From Coenobita brevimanus (Eukaryota > Arthropoda > Malacostraca > Decapoda > Coenobitidae), in NCBI GenBank assembly GCA_032717465.1, contig CM064690.1, forward strand, positions 27,663,153-27,727,152: a stretch of DNA of 64,000 nucleotides, in the 5' to 3' direction. The position numbers and the translations under genes were made by a program. Under the pieces are notes generated by a model. The model searched no databases and had not been told where the DNA came from. It worked only from the letters and a program-made list of their open reading frames with translations. Positions 53,850 to 62,754 of the stretch are shown here, in pieces (position 1 is the stretch's first letter; each line of letters begins with the position of its first letter).

Positions 53850-53935
53850 CGATTTCGTATTTAATTTCTCTCTTCCTCCAGACGATTTTACTCAGCTTAG
53901 GAAATACTTCGGATTTAGAGGTTATATACAGCTTT
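53850..53935 (-). mobile_element. MITE-2, left half of an interrupted pair
   Basis: TCTTCCTCCAGACGATTTTA with core 53878-53896, then CTTAGGAAATACTTCGGA and GAGGTTA. Its inverted partner lies at 54131, beyond a MITE-3 copy. Confidence 0.7.
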
Positions 53936-53950
53936 TCCTTACACTACAAA

Positions 53951-54130
53951 AGGGCTCCCTAACACCTCTTCCTAAGCGATTTATTTTGTTATACCTTACT
54001 GTCTTCCGTGCTACTTTAACCATTCTAATATCGTCATACTCTACATAAACAACGTGCAAAATTATATTAGCCAGACGTATCCAAGAATAAATCGGTAAGG
54101 AGGAGGTGTTAGGGAGCTTCCTTAACCGAC
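53951..54130 (-). mobile_element. MITE-3 copy, nested
   Basis: Left end GGCTCCCTAACACCTCTTCC + TAAGCGATTTATT; right end ATAAATCGGTAAGGAGGAGG + TGTTAGGGAGC is its inverted match (about 35 bp). The interior is AT-rich and non-coding. The outermost right bases, TTCCTTAACCGACCAGAAT, match the left border of the 58396 copy, so this copy is in reverse orientation. It sits between two inverted MITE-2 halves. Confidence 0.75.
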
Positions 54131-54198
54131 CAGAATACAGGCCAAGGTCTCTTCTGCTAAGATAAGAAAATCGTCTGGAGGTAACAAGTATGAACCGA

Positions 54199-54200
<2 letters not shown>
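54131..54200 (+). mobile_element. MITE-2, right half of an interrupted pair
   Basis: AAGGTCTCTTCTGCTAAGAT then AAGAAAATCGTCTGG (core about 54160-54178), GGTAACAAGTATGAACCG, and AAATAATAAT merging into the (AAT)n array. Confidence 0.7.
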
Positions 54201-54260
<60 letters not shown>

Positions 54261-54285
54261 CAATAATAATAATAATAATAATATT
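54201..54285. repeat. (AAT)n microsatellite growing from MITE-2
   Basis: About 27 units with an AACAAC interruption. It begins at the position where the MITE-2 consensus has AAAAATAATACAT. Confidence 0.95.
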
Positions 54286-54313
54286 CATAATCCATCCATC
54301 CATCATTCAATCC

Positions 54314-54376
54314 TACATTGCCCCATGAGGAGCGTAGGAGCCCGGGGCTAGGCATTTGGTTCCGACATTTAAGATG
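54314..54376 (+). repeat. Dispersed repeat R4, short copy
   Basis: CATTGCCCCATGAGGAGCGT, GAGCCCGGGGCTAGGC and TCCGACATTTAAGATGAG match 10358-10425. It is sandwiched between two (AAT)n arrays. Confidence 0.6.
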
Positions 54377-54377
54377 A

Positions 54378-54414
54378 GTGAATAATAATAATAATAATGA
54401 TAATAATAATAATG

Positions 54415-54450
<36 letters not shown>

Positions 54451-54480
54451 CACCTGATTCAAAGGGCTTGTCTATCATAT
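54378..54480 (+). repeat. (AAT)n microsatellite ending in a MITE-2-like core
   Basis: AAT with TGA interruptions to about 54447, then AAATCACCTGATTCAAAGGG, resembling AAAATCGCCTG of MITE-2. Confidence 0.7.
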
Positions 54481-55055
54481 TTCAGTCGTCTACCTTCGCG
54501 TCAAAAAAACAAATACATAAATAAACAAATAAATAAATTGTACAATACCGAAAAATAAATCTATTCGAATTTTGTATTATCTAATTTTAACACTAATGGC
54601 CGCTTCTGATGGCCTATGATATTATTCAATTTGCTGAATATTAAACCATTTGCTTGGAGTTTTCTTTCTTTTTCTTTTTACGCCATACATAACCTCACTT
54701 TAATTCCCTTTCCCGAACACTTTTTCTTATCTGACTCTGATTAATTTATTTTTGAATATTGCCTACCTGAGCTAGATCTTTTTTGTTTTTTTTTTCGGAT
54801 TCTCATTGTTTTTATTTTCCGTACTTTTTTTTCGTGAGGCCTATGTCGCAACAATTGGATTTTTTTTTTGGAAACTCCCGCTGCTCCCTCTAGAATTTAT
54901 ATACAGTACCCTTTATAAAGTGAGGGAGGCAGCACTGTATACGGAAGTCAAGTCTGGGTTTAATGGGAGGTGGGGAGTGAGATTTACCTGGGGTTTTGGG
55001 GTTGAAGTTAATTTTCATGAAACGCGACATTTAATAGCCTTTTCATTGTGTCTAT
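54481..55055. other. AT-rich unique sequence
   Basis: Contains an (AAAT)n patch near 54510-54538 and several T tracts; no gene. Confidence 0.5.
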
Positions 55056-55061
55056 CTTAGG

Positions 55062-55062
<1 letters not shown>

Positions 55063-55129
<67 letters not shown>

Positions 55130-55143
55130 CAGAGAGAGAGAGG
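55063..55143. repeat. Compound (GT)n(GA)n microsatellite
   Basis: About 25 GT units then about 14 GA units with one ACA. Confidence 0.97.
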
Positions 55144-55299
55144 GATGCGACACTTTTCATTACACCGTGTCCGTAAATCAAGCCTCCAGCATCACCTTGG
55201 GACTGGGCGTGATCTTAATAAGGAATAATTAGTGAGTGGTAAGTACACCCGGGCTCACCATACCACCCCAAGCTCATTATACCAGCCACACCACCGCTA

Positions 55300-55740
55300 C
55301 GAGGGACGGGGAGAGGGTGCGGTGAGGGGTGTGAGGGAGAGGGGAGTGTTATTTCGCTATGGTGTGTGTGGGGGGGGGGATGTTTTGGGAGTTTGTGTGG
55401 GTGTGGGGAGTGTGGAGCCGTAGGTGTGGATTTGGGTGTGGATGAAAGGGAGGGAGGGTGGATGTGGTGGGTGAGGAATATCATGGGTGGGTGAGGTTTG
55501 GGTGTTTATGTTGTTGTTGTTGTTGTAGTGGGTGTGGGAGAGGGTGGATGGGTTGTGAGGTGTGTGGAGTGGGTGTTTGTGTGGCTGGGTGGAGTGAGAG
55601 TGCTATTTCGTCATGTGAGATGGTGTGGGTGTATGGGGATGATAGGTGGGTGTGGTGGAAGAGGTGTGGAGTGTGGGGGAGTAGGTTTATGTAGTGGGGT
55701 TGAGTGAATGAGGGTGAGTGCGGAAAGGGAGTGTGGGTGA
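55300..55740 (+). repeat. GTGGG-rich diverged tandem block
   Basis: GAGTGNTATTTCGYYATG recurs at about 55345 and 55598, with (GTT)n at about 55509-55527 between. Open frames are compositional. Confidence 0.6.
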
Positions 55741-55756
55741 TATTTTCTTGTGTTGT

Positions 55757-55757
55757 G

Positions 55758-55812
<55 letters not shown>

Positions 55813-55825
55813 ATTTTATTTCCCT

Positions 55826-55862
<37 letters not shown>
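55757..55862. repeat. (GT)n and (CT)n microsatellites
   Basis: GT run at about 55757-55808 and CT run at 55829-55862. Confidence 0.97.
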
Positions 55863-55865
<3 letters not shown>

Positions 55866-55879
55866 ATAATGTAACTTTA

Positions 55880-56395
55880 TATTTCAACTCTCTCTTTCTT
55901 TTTTTCGCATTGCATTGAGTTCTGTCCCTTCCTTCACCCAATCTCTTCAGTTCCTCATTTTCTACCCCTTCCTTTCTTTTCTTTCTCCCTCCTTCCTTTC
56001 CTCTTCCTTTCCCTTCTCTTCCATTAACTTCTTTTCCCTTCCTTTCCCATTCCTTTCCCTTCCCTTCCCTTCCATTTCCGTCCCGTCCCTTCTTGTCCCT
56101 TCCCTTCCCCTTTCCATTGCTTTTCCTTCTATTCCCCATCATTTTCCTTTTTCAATCATCCATCACCATCCATCTTCGCACTCCTACCTTCCATTCCTTT
56201 CGTTTCCTTTCCCTTCCCTACAGTTCTATGCCTTCTCTCCCCTCCCCATCCCCTCTCCTCTCCCCTGTCTTTTTATCTCCTTTCGATTTCTCACTCCTTT
56301 TTATCTTCAAACATTTCCCTTGCTTCTCCTACACCCTCCCTCCTCCATATCTCCATTAATTTTAAACTCTTTTCCCTCTCGGTTATCTAGGGCAG

Positions 56396-56446
<51 letters not shown>

Positions 56447-57700
56447 AACCCCATTCCCTTCCCCTCACCTCTCCTTCCTCCTTTCTTTCAGCTTCTCTCT
56501 CTCTCTCTCTCTCTCCCCCTACACCTACTCACATAACTCAGTCTCCAACTTCTTTCTATCCTCCTTCCTTACACCCACTTCCCTCCCCTTCTTTCTCTCC
56601 CCCTTCCTCACTCCCCTCCCCTCTTCCTCACCCCCATAACACAGTTCCCTCTTTCTTTCCTCATTCTTTCCCCTTCCTCCACACTTTCACCTCACAGTCC
56701 ATATCCTTCCCTCTGCCTCCTCTTACCTCTCTTCTTTACCCCCCCTCTCTCCTCTTTCTCATCCCCCCTCTCCCCTCTTTCTCCTTTCTCCATCTCACTT
56801 TTCCCCTCTTTTCCTCACCCCTTCTCTTTCCTCTTCCCCACCACATTGCTTACCCCACCCTTCTCATAACCCCCTCCTCTTCTTCTCACCCCCTACCTCT
56901 CCTCTTACCCCTGCCCCTCTCTTATTGTCCTGTCTTCTCTGCTCTCTGCCCCCACCCGACTCCTCTCTTCTTACCTCTCTTTACCCCCATCCTCACCCCA
57001 CCTCTCCCTGCACCCCTCTTTTCCCCCACCCCTCTTTTTCCCCACCCCATACAGTGCCATTGCAACATCCTTCCTCATTTCCCCCTCTCTCTCTTTCCGC
57101 CTTCCCCTTTATTTTTCCCTCTTCTGCTTTGTCTTTTTTTCTCTCTTTTTTCCCTAATCTTCTCTTCTTCCATCTTCCATCTCCCCACTCCTCGACACTC
57201 CTTTTCTGCCCCCTCCCCTTCCACCCTCTCCCCTTCCCTTCTCCCACCATCTCATTTATCCTCTTCTTTACCGTTCTGTCCTCTCCCTTCTTCCCCTTTC
57301 CTTATCTCTCCTTTTGTTCTCTCCACTCCTCCCTCCCCCCTCCCCTCTCCAAGCTTCCAACATCTTCTTCCTAGCCTTCAAAACCCCTTCCTTTCTCCCC
57401 TTTCTTTTTATTTTTTCCTCTTGTACCTCCCACCTTCTCCCCAACCACTCCCTTACCTCCTCTCCCCTTCCGTTCCCTTGTCACCCACTCCTCCCTTCCT
57501 TTTCCTCTTTTCCCCTTTCCCCTCTTCCCTCTCCCCTTTCTCCCCAACCCTCCCCACTTATTTCCTCTCTCTTTCCACTTCCTTGTCACCCAGTCCTCGC
57601 CTTCCTTTCCCTCTTTCCTTATCCCTTCTTCCCTCTTTCCCCTATCCCCTTTTCCCTCTTTTTCTCCCCAGCCCTCCCCACTAATCCCCCCAAAGCCAAT
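55880..57700. repeat. Longest polypyrimidine tract (~1.8 kb)
   Basis: C/T-rich plus strand with CCTTCCCTTC phrases near 56040-56110, CT runs at 56400-56444 and 56492-56514, and CTCTCCCC phrases later. A single open frame of 589 codons spans it, made of Ser, Pro, Leu and Phe only; it is not a gene. Confidence 0.92.
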
Positions 57701-57709
57701 CCTACTGCT

Positions 57710-57745
57710 AACACTCAAAAGTCGTCTGGATAAGGATCAAGCTTC
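57710..57745 (+). mobile_element. MITE-2 core-like remnant
   Basis: ACTCAAAAGTCGTCTGGATA retains the GTCTGG half of the core; no ends are visible. Confidence 0.3.
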
Positions 57746-57869
57746 TTATCCGTCCTTAAGTAGGTATAATAAGAAAGCCTGGCGTATCCTTGTCTTTCTC
57801 TCCAGATCACGGAAGATACAGCAAGGACGGAACATCACTAGGCACTTAGTCTTGTCTTCTAAGGGGCTT

Positions 57870-57915
57870 TGGCGGGTTCCCAACACGTCTTTTATAGCGA
57901 TTTGTTCTGTGCATA
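57870..57915 (+). mobile_element. MITE-3 end fragment
   Basis: GGGTTCCCAACACGTCTTTT + ATAGCGATTTGTTCTG aligns with the MITE-3 left end (CTCCCTAACACCTCTTCCTT + AGCGATTTATTCTTG). Confidence 0.5.
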
Positions 57916-57944
57916 TTACATCAAAAATTTCTCCCGAGAGCTGC

Positions 57945-58365
57945 TTACTATTACAACTAAAATATCCCTTTTTTTGCTATTAAACATTACAACTAAAATA
58001 TCGCTTGTTCGCTATAAAATATTACAACAAAAATGTCTCTTGTTTGCTATTAAAAATTAAAATATACTCTTGTTTGCTATTTAATATTACAACCAAAATC
58101 TTTCTTGTTTCCAATTTAGTATAACAACAAAAATGTCTCTTGTTTGTTATTAAATAAAAAAAAAAATCTCTTGTTTACTTTTTGATATTACAACGAAAAC
58201 TTCTCTTGTTTGCTATTAAATATAAAAAATCTCTTGTTTACTATTATATATGAAAAATATCTTGTTTGCTATTAAATATAAAAAATCTCTTGTTTACTCT
58301 TTAATATTACAACAAAAATACCATCTCTTGTTTCCTATTCAGTATTAAATAAAATTCTCTCCTAT
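57945..58365 (+). repeat. AT-rich minisatellite, about 12 units
   Basis: Unit TCTCTTGTTTGCTATTAAAT + ATTACAACAAAAATG (about 35 bp) with frequent loss of the ATTACAACA part giving 28-30-bp short units. It lies between a MITE-3 fragment and a full MITE-3 copy. Confidence 0.85.
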
Positions 58366-58395
58366 GCTGTTTATGACATCATAGGTCCGCATTCT

Positions 58396-58582
58396 TGTCG
58401 GTTAAGGAAGCTCCCTAACACCTCTTCCTTAGCGATTTATTCTTGGATATGACTGGTTAGTATCCCTTTGTACGTTATGTATGCAGAGTATGGCGATATA
58501 AGAAGGATTTGTCTAACAGAATAGGGCAGTACGGTGTAATAAGCAAAATGAATCTCTTAGGAACAGGCGTTAGGGAACTGGA
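58396..58582 (+). mobile_element. MITE-3 copy
   Basis: Left end TCGGTTAAGGAAGCTCCCTA + ACACCTCTTCCTTAGCGATT; right end AATGAATCTCTTAGGAACAG + GCGTTAGGGAACTGGAG is the imperfect inverted match. About 187 bp, non-coding. The left 55 bp are nearly identical to the outer end of the 53951 copy. Confidence 0.7.
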
Positions 58583-58739
58583 GTCTGCAGCAGTGACGGA
58601 GGAGGATACTAAGGTGCAAAATCTAGAATAAGTAGCTAAAGAGGAAGCGTTGCGAATTCAGTGCCACAAAGAATAGGACTCTCAAATGCTCCTTTTCCTT
58701 ACAGATTAGCACCTCTTCAGTACGATGATGCATTTTTAT

Positions 58740-59035
58740 TTTAACCCCTTCACTTCGATGACGTATTTGTTCTAGCTTTTTTTCTTTCTTTTCTTCTTCT
58801 TCTTCTTCTTCTGCTTCTTCTTCTTCTTTTTCTTCTTCTTCTTCTTCTTCTTCTTTTTCTTCTTCTTCTTCTTCTCCTCTTTCTTTTTTCTCATTCTTTT
58901 TCTTGTTTAATTCTTCTTCTTCTTCTTCTTCTTCTTACCTCCTCTCCTCCTCCTATTCCTCCTTTTTCTCCCTCCTCTTTTTCTGCTATCTACAGACTAC
59001 AACACAGCTTAGGACAGATTTTACGAACTTCAGGA
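58740..59035 (-). mobile_element. MITE-2 half carrying a (TTC)n expansion
   Basis: Begins TTAACCCCTTCACTTCGATG + ACGTATTTGT, the complement of the family right end. The (TTC)n array follows inside, then ACAGCTTAGGACAGATTTTA retains the AGCTTAGGA just beyond the core. Confidence 0.5.
58790..58937. repeat. (TTC)n microsatellite
   Basis: TTC array with TTT and TGC interruptions, located inside MITE-2 sequence. Confidence 0.95.
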
Positions 59036-59069
59036 GATACCTGAAGCCTTCATTTACCAATCTATTAAC

Positions 59070-59160
59070 TACAGAAGCGTCCAGGGTTGAGGAAAATCGT
59101 CTAGTGAGGATTGAGGGTAATAAAAAAAACTCCAGGCGATTGACAGGTGAATTTTTGGGT
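59070..59160 (+). mobile_element. MITE-2, right half
   Basis: Core GTTGAGGAAAATCGTCTAG at 59086-59104, then GAGGATTGAGGGTAAT and end TTTTTGGGTTAATTAGG. Confidence 0.55.
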
Positions 59161-59279
59161 TAATTAGGCCATCATGGGATATTTTCTTTCTTTTTTTTTT
59201 TAGTTCATGACCTCTAGATGTGTAGTGGTTGATCTTTTATTTATCCATTTATTTACTTGTTTATTTATTTATTTATTCA

Positions 59280-59342
59280 TTTTCTATCTTCAGACGATTT
59301 TACTCAGCGTTGGAGTTACTTTATGAACTGATGGGTTTAGAT
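59280..59342 (-). mobile_element. MITE-2, left half of a pair
   Basis: TCTATCTTCAGACGATTTTA with core 59290-59308, end GAACTGATGGGTTTA. A TTTA-rich run lies just upstream (59236-59280). Confidence 0.65.
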
Positions 59343-59349
59343 ATGTCAC

Positions 59350-59402
59350 TGATCAACCCCCACAATAAGAGCAGGGAAATCGTCTGGCAGTAGCTTAACT
59401 AA
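59350..59402 (+). mobile_element. MITE-2, right half of a pair
   Basis: GATCAACCCCCACAATAAGA, core remnant GCAGGGAAATCGTCTGG to 59387, then CAGTAGC and an A tract. Confidence 0.6.
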
Positions 59403-59549
59403 AAAAAAAAAGAAAAAGATATTATAAAAGGGAAAAAATAATATTAATAGGTTTTTGGTTGATTTCTTGTCTTTCTCTCTTTTTTCTTTAATTTTCTTTC
59501 TTTCTTTTTTTCTCCACTCAGTCTTCCTCACAAGTATCCCCACTCACCC

Positions 59550-60500
59550 TCCCACTCCCATTCCCATTCCCCATATCCCCTCTTCCCTCACCTCCTGATC
59601 CAACACTCCCACTCCGCCCCATCCTTCCCTCCCCTTCCCTTCCCTCCCCTCCCCTCCCCTCCCCTTCCTCTCATTCCTTTTACCCTATTTCTTCTCTTCC
59701 ATCCCATCCCCTCCTCCCCTCTTTCCTCATCTCCCCACCCTATTCTAACCCCATTTCTCTCCCTTCCCTGACTTTGCCCTCCCTTCCTCTCACCTTTTCC
59801 CCCCTTTCTCCTCGTCTAAGCTTATTCCGCCGTACTATTCCACCCCTCTCTCCCCCCCCCTCTCTCTCTCTCTCTCATCATCATCATGTACCCACACCCA
59901 CACAAGCACATTGATTTCGACTCCCATCCACTCCACACCATTCCGCTTTTTCACATTCCCCTTCTGCACACCCACACCGTTTTACTCTCCTCTCCTCCCC
60001 TCACTCCTAAATCCTCTGCTCTCCCTCTCCCACAAATCTTCTCCTCACCCCCCCCCACATTATTCCCTCCAATCTTCTTTTCCACACCAACCTACCCATC
60101 TCCACCCCCACTAACTCCTTCAGCATCCCAATCCTTTCCATCCTCCCTCTCTTATCCCCTACTCTCACCACTACCCTGACCCCCACCTACACCCACACCC
60201 AACCAAGTACCCCCACACACACACAAAATCACACCCATATCCACACACACCCCTCTTTCCTTCTCCACTCCCACTCACGCTCACGCTCCCTCTCCTCCTC
60301 CCGCCTCTCTTATCTCCTTGTACCCCTTAATCTCCTCCCCCACAATCCTACCCCCTTCCACTCCCATCCATTCCACAACATCCCAGGCCTACGCATCTCA
60401 CTCTTCCACCCCACACCCCGTCTCCTCGTTCCTCCCCTCCCACATACCCCCTCCTCTTCTCCCCCTCCTCTCCCCACTCCCCCACAACATCCGTCCTTCT
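59550..60500. repeat. C-rich pyrimidine and CCCACAC tract
   Basis: CCTCCCCTCC-rich to about 59880, with (CT)n then (CAT)n at 59862-59886, then CCCACACCCAC and CTCCCAC phrases. No gene. Confidence 0.85.
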
Positions 60501-60655
60501 AATTATTCGATATGAGGGTGCCCAGGGGAGGAGATAGCGCCCAACAACACTAATTTATGTCGCAAACTTAATGTCTGTAATTAATGCGAGAGATAATCCT
60601 AAATTCTTACAAAAGTTTGGTATGCCCGATGAGTGTTCCCTGGAGACTGTCTTCG

Positions 60656-60656
60656 T

Positions 60657-60689
<33 letters not shown>

Positions 60690-60802
60690 TAACAAGGGGT
60701 GTGAGTGTGTGTGTGTGATTGTGTTTTTGTGTGAGGCTGCGATTGTGTTTTAGCAATAGGTAGGTAGATCGGTAGATTCACAGATATAGGTAGACAGACT
60801 GA

Positions 60803-60859
<57 letters not shown>

Positions 60860-60862
60860 GGG

Positions 60863-60893
<31 letters not shown>

Positions 60894-60895
60894 GA
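60656..60895. repeat. (GA)n, (CA)n and (GA)n microsatellites
   Basis: GA run 60656-60681 followed by G9; CA run at about 60803-60858; GA run at about 60864-60896. Confidence 0.96.
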
Positions 60896-60950
60896 GGTGA
60901 CTGGGTTCGATGTGTTTGTGTTTACAGTATATGTGGCCAAATCATGCCTT

Positions 60951-60976
60951 TGTGTGTGTGTGTGTGTGTGTGTGTG
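60951..60976. repeat. (TG)n microsatellite
   Basis: About 13 units. Confidence 0.95.
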
Positions 60977-60979
60977 GTT

Positions 60980-61315
60980 TTCCGTAGATGTTATTGCGCT
61001 TTCTTTCTCCGTTTCTCTCTCTTTTTTTTTAAATATCTGTTCTTATACGATCTTACGTCTCCCCTATTCTACTTTCGTTCAACCTTTTATTTGTCAGTTT
61101 CTTTCATTTACTTCCAATTTTCTGGGACTCCTTCTGCCTTATTCGTTCTTTTCCTGAGCACTTTGTCTTCCTTTTATTTTTACCTCCGTTATCATTAGTC
61201 GTTTTTTCATTTGGTTTCTTCCTTGTTTTTATTTTTTCTTGTGTTTTTAGGGTGTTTTATTTTCAGCTGTGGTCACTTCCCTCGTTCATTCCCTCTTTCT
61301 TTTTATATTCGTGAG
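60980..61315. other. T-rich sequence, no gene
   Basis: T/C-rich mixed DNA without a repeat unit. Confidence 0.5.
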
Positions 61316-61316
61316 C

Positions 61317-61318
<2 letters not shown>

Positions 61319-61381
<63 letters not shown>
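61319..61381. repeat. (TG)n microsatellite
   Basis: About 31 perfect units. Confidence 0.98.
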
Positions 61382-61384
<3 letters not shown>

Positions 61385-61559
61385 GCCTGTATGCTTTTTT
61401 TTTCAGTTTTCAGCAATCTTTTTTTTTTTCATTTATGTTCCTTTCATTTATTTATTGACTTATGAAGAGTTTTTTTTTTTTCGCTCGCCTGTTGATATGT
61501 TAACTTTTTTTTTCCGTTCATAGTTATATATTTCTGGTCTGTCTCTCTCTCTGTCTGTT

Positions 61560-61560
<1 letters not shown>

Positions 61561-61610
<50 letters not shown>

Positions 61611-61688
61611 TATCTTGTTTTATAGTCCGGTTTAAAAGTTGGTTATCTCAAATTATTCGTTTCATCCTAAAAAGGTTAATAAATATAT

Positions 61689-61723
<35 letters not shown>
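61561..61723. repeat. Two (CT)n microsatellites
   Basis: CT runs at about 61561-61606 and 61694-61723. Confidence 0.97.
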
Positions 61724-61726
<3 letters not shown>

Positions 61727-61867
61727 TTTTTTTTTTTTTAAGTATTTTCCTGATCTTCGTCCTTTTTACTAAGCCTTTTTCTTTTCGTAATCCTATTTTA
61801 TTTTTTCGTTCAGCAATGTTTATATTTGGCTTTGACTTACGTGAAATTATGATTTGATCTCTGCCTC

Positions 61868-62490
61868 TTTTATCACCTCTGCTCAGATATCCACATGCCA
61901 CCCCTCTTATCCGATCCTCTTGGACTAGTTAAGAGGAGTATTGGTGTTTGCCAGGTGGGGTCAGTGCCTCGTTTTTTCTAGCCTATACTCTGCTTGTTGC
62001 TCCAAATTCTCTCTTCTCCTTCTATCCTCCTTTTTCGTCTCCCTCTTTCGTCCCTTCTCGCAGCTCTCACGCCTACTTCCCTCCAAGTTCAAAGTTCACT
62101 CCTAACTTCATCCCTTCTTCCTCCTTCCAACTCTTCTTCCCCTCCCCCTCCTCTTTCCCAAGGGCCTCTCTCTCTGCCTCTTATCTTATCGGCCTGCCAC
62201 TGATATCCATACGGTCCTTCCTCTTAATCCTCTTACTCATCTCTTGTTAGGGAAAGTATAGGAGTTAAAAGATGGGTTGGGCATGCCTCTCTTACGGTTC
62301 CTCTTGCTTCCTCTTATATTTCTTACTTCCAGCTTTTCCTTTTGATCTACACCTCTCTTATCCTCTTCCAACTCTCTCTCCTGTCCCTCTCAAGACCTCT
62401 TCCTTCTTCCGGTCTCTTCCTTACTCCCAACTCTCACTTCCCTCCTAGTCCAAAACTCTCTCATCTAACTCTCCTCCACTTCCTTCCCTT

Positions 62491-62535
<45 letters not shown>

Positions 62536-62700
62536 CCCTCCCAAGAGCCTCTCCCCCTCTCTTATCTTATCGGCCCGCCACAGATATCCACACACACACA
62601 CACACGCTTTCCTCTTATCCGATTCCCCTCGTCCAATTAGGGGAGGGTATCGGAGCTGCAGGCCAGGGGTAACTGCTGCCTCCCTGCTATTAATATCCAG
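61868..62700 (+). repeat. Long-period tandem repeat (~315-380 bp), 2+ units
   Basis: The phrase TTATCTTATCGGCCTGCCAC + TGATATCCA occurs at about 62180 and 62562, with a diverged TCAGATATCCACATGCCACC at 61882. CCTCTTATCCGATCCTCTTG + GACTAGTTAAGAGGAG (61902) aligns with CCTCTTATCCGATTCCCCTC + GTCCAATTAGGGGAGG (62611). A CT run (62492-62531) and a short CA run lie inside. Confidence 0.7.
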
Positions 62701-62754
62701 CAGGGGTGTTTTTTGGTCTTAGTTTAATTAACCGGGTTACACCGAGTGGGCGTT

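Noticed and set aside
55915..57684. 589-codon open frame, plus strand
   Set aside because: Only Ser, Pro, Leu, Phe and similar residues from a C/T tract; many overlapping frames are open as well.
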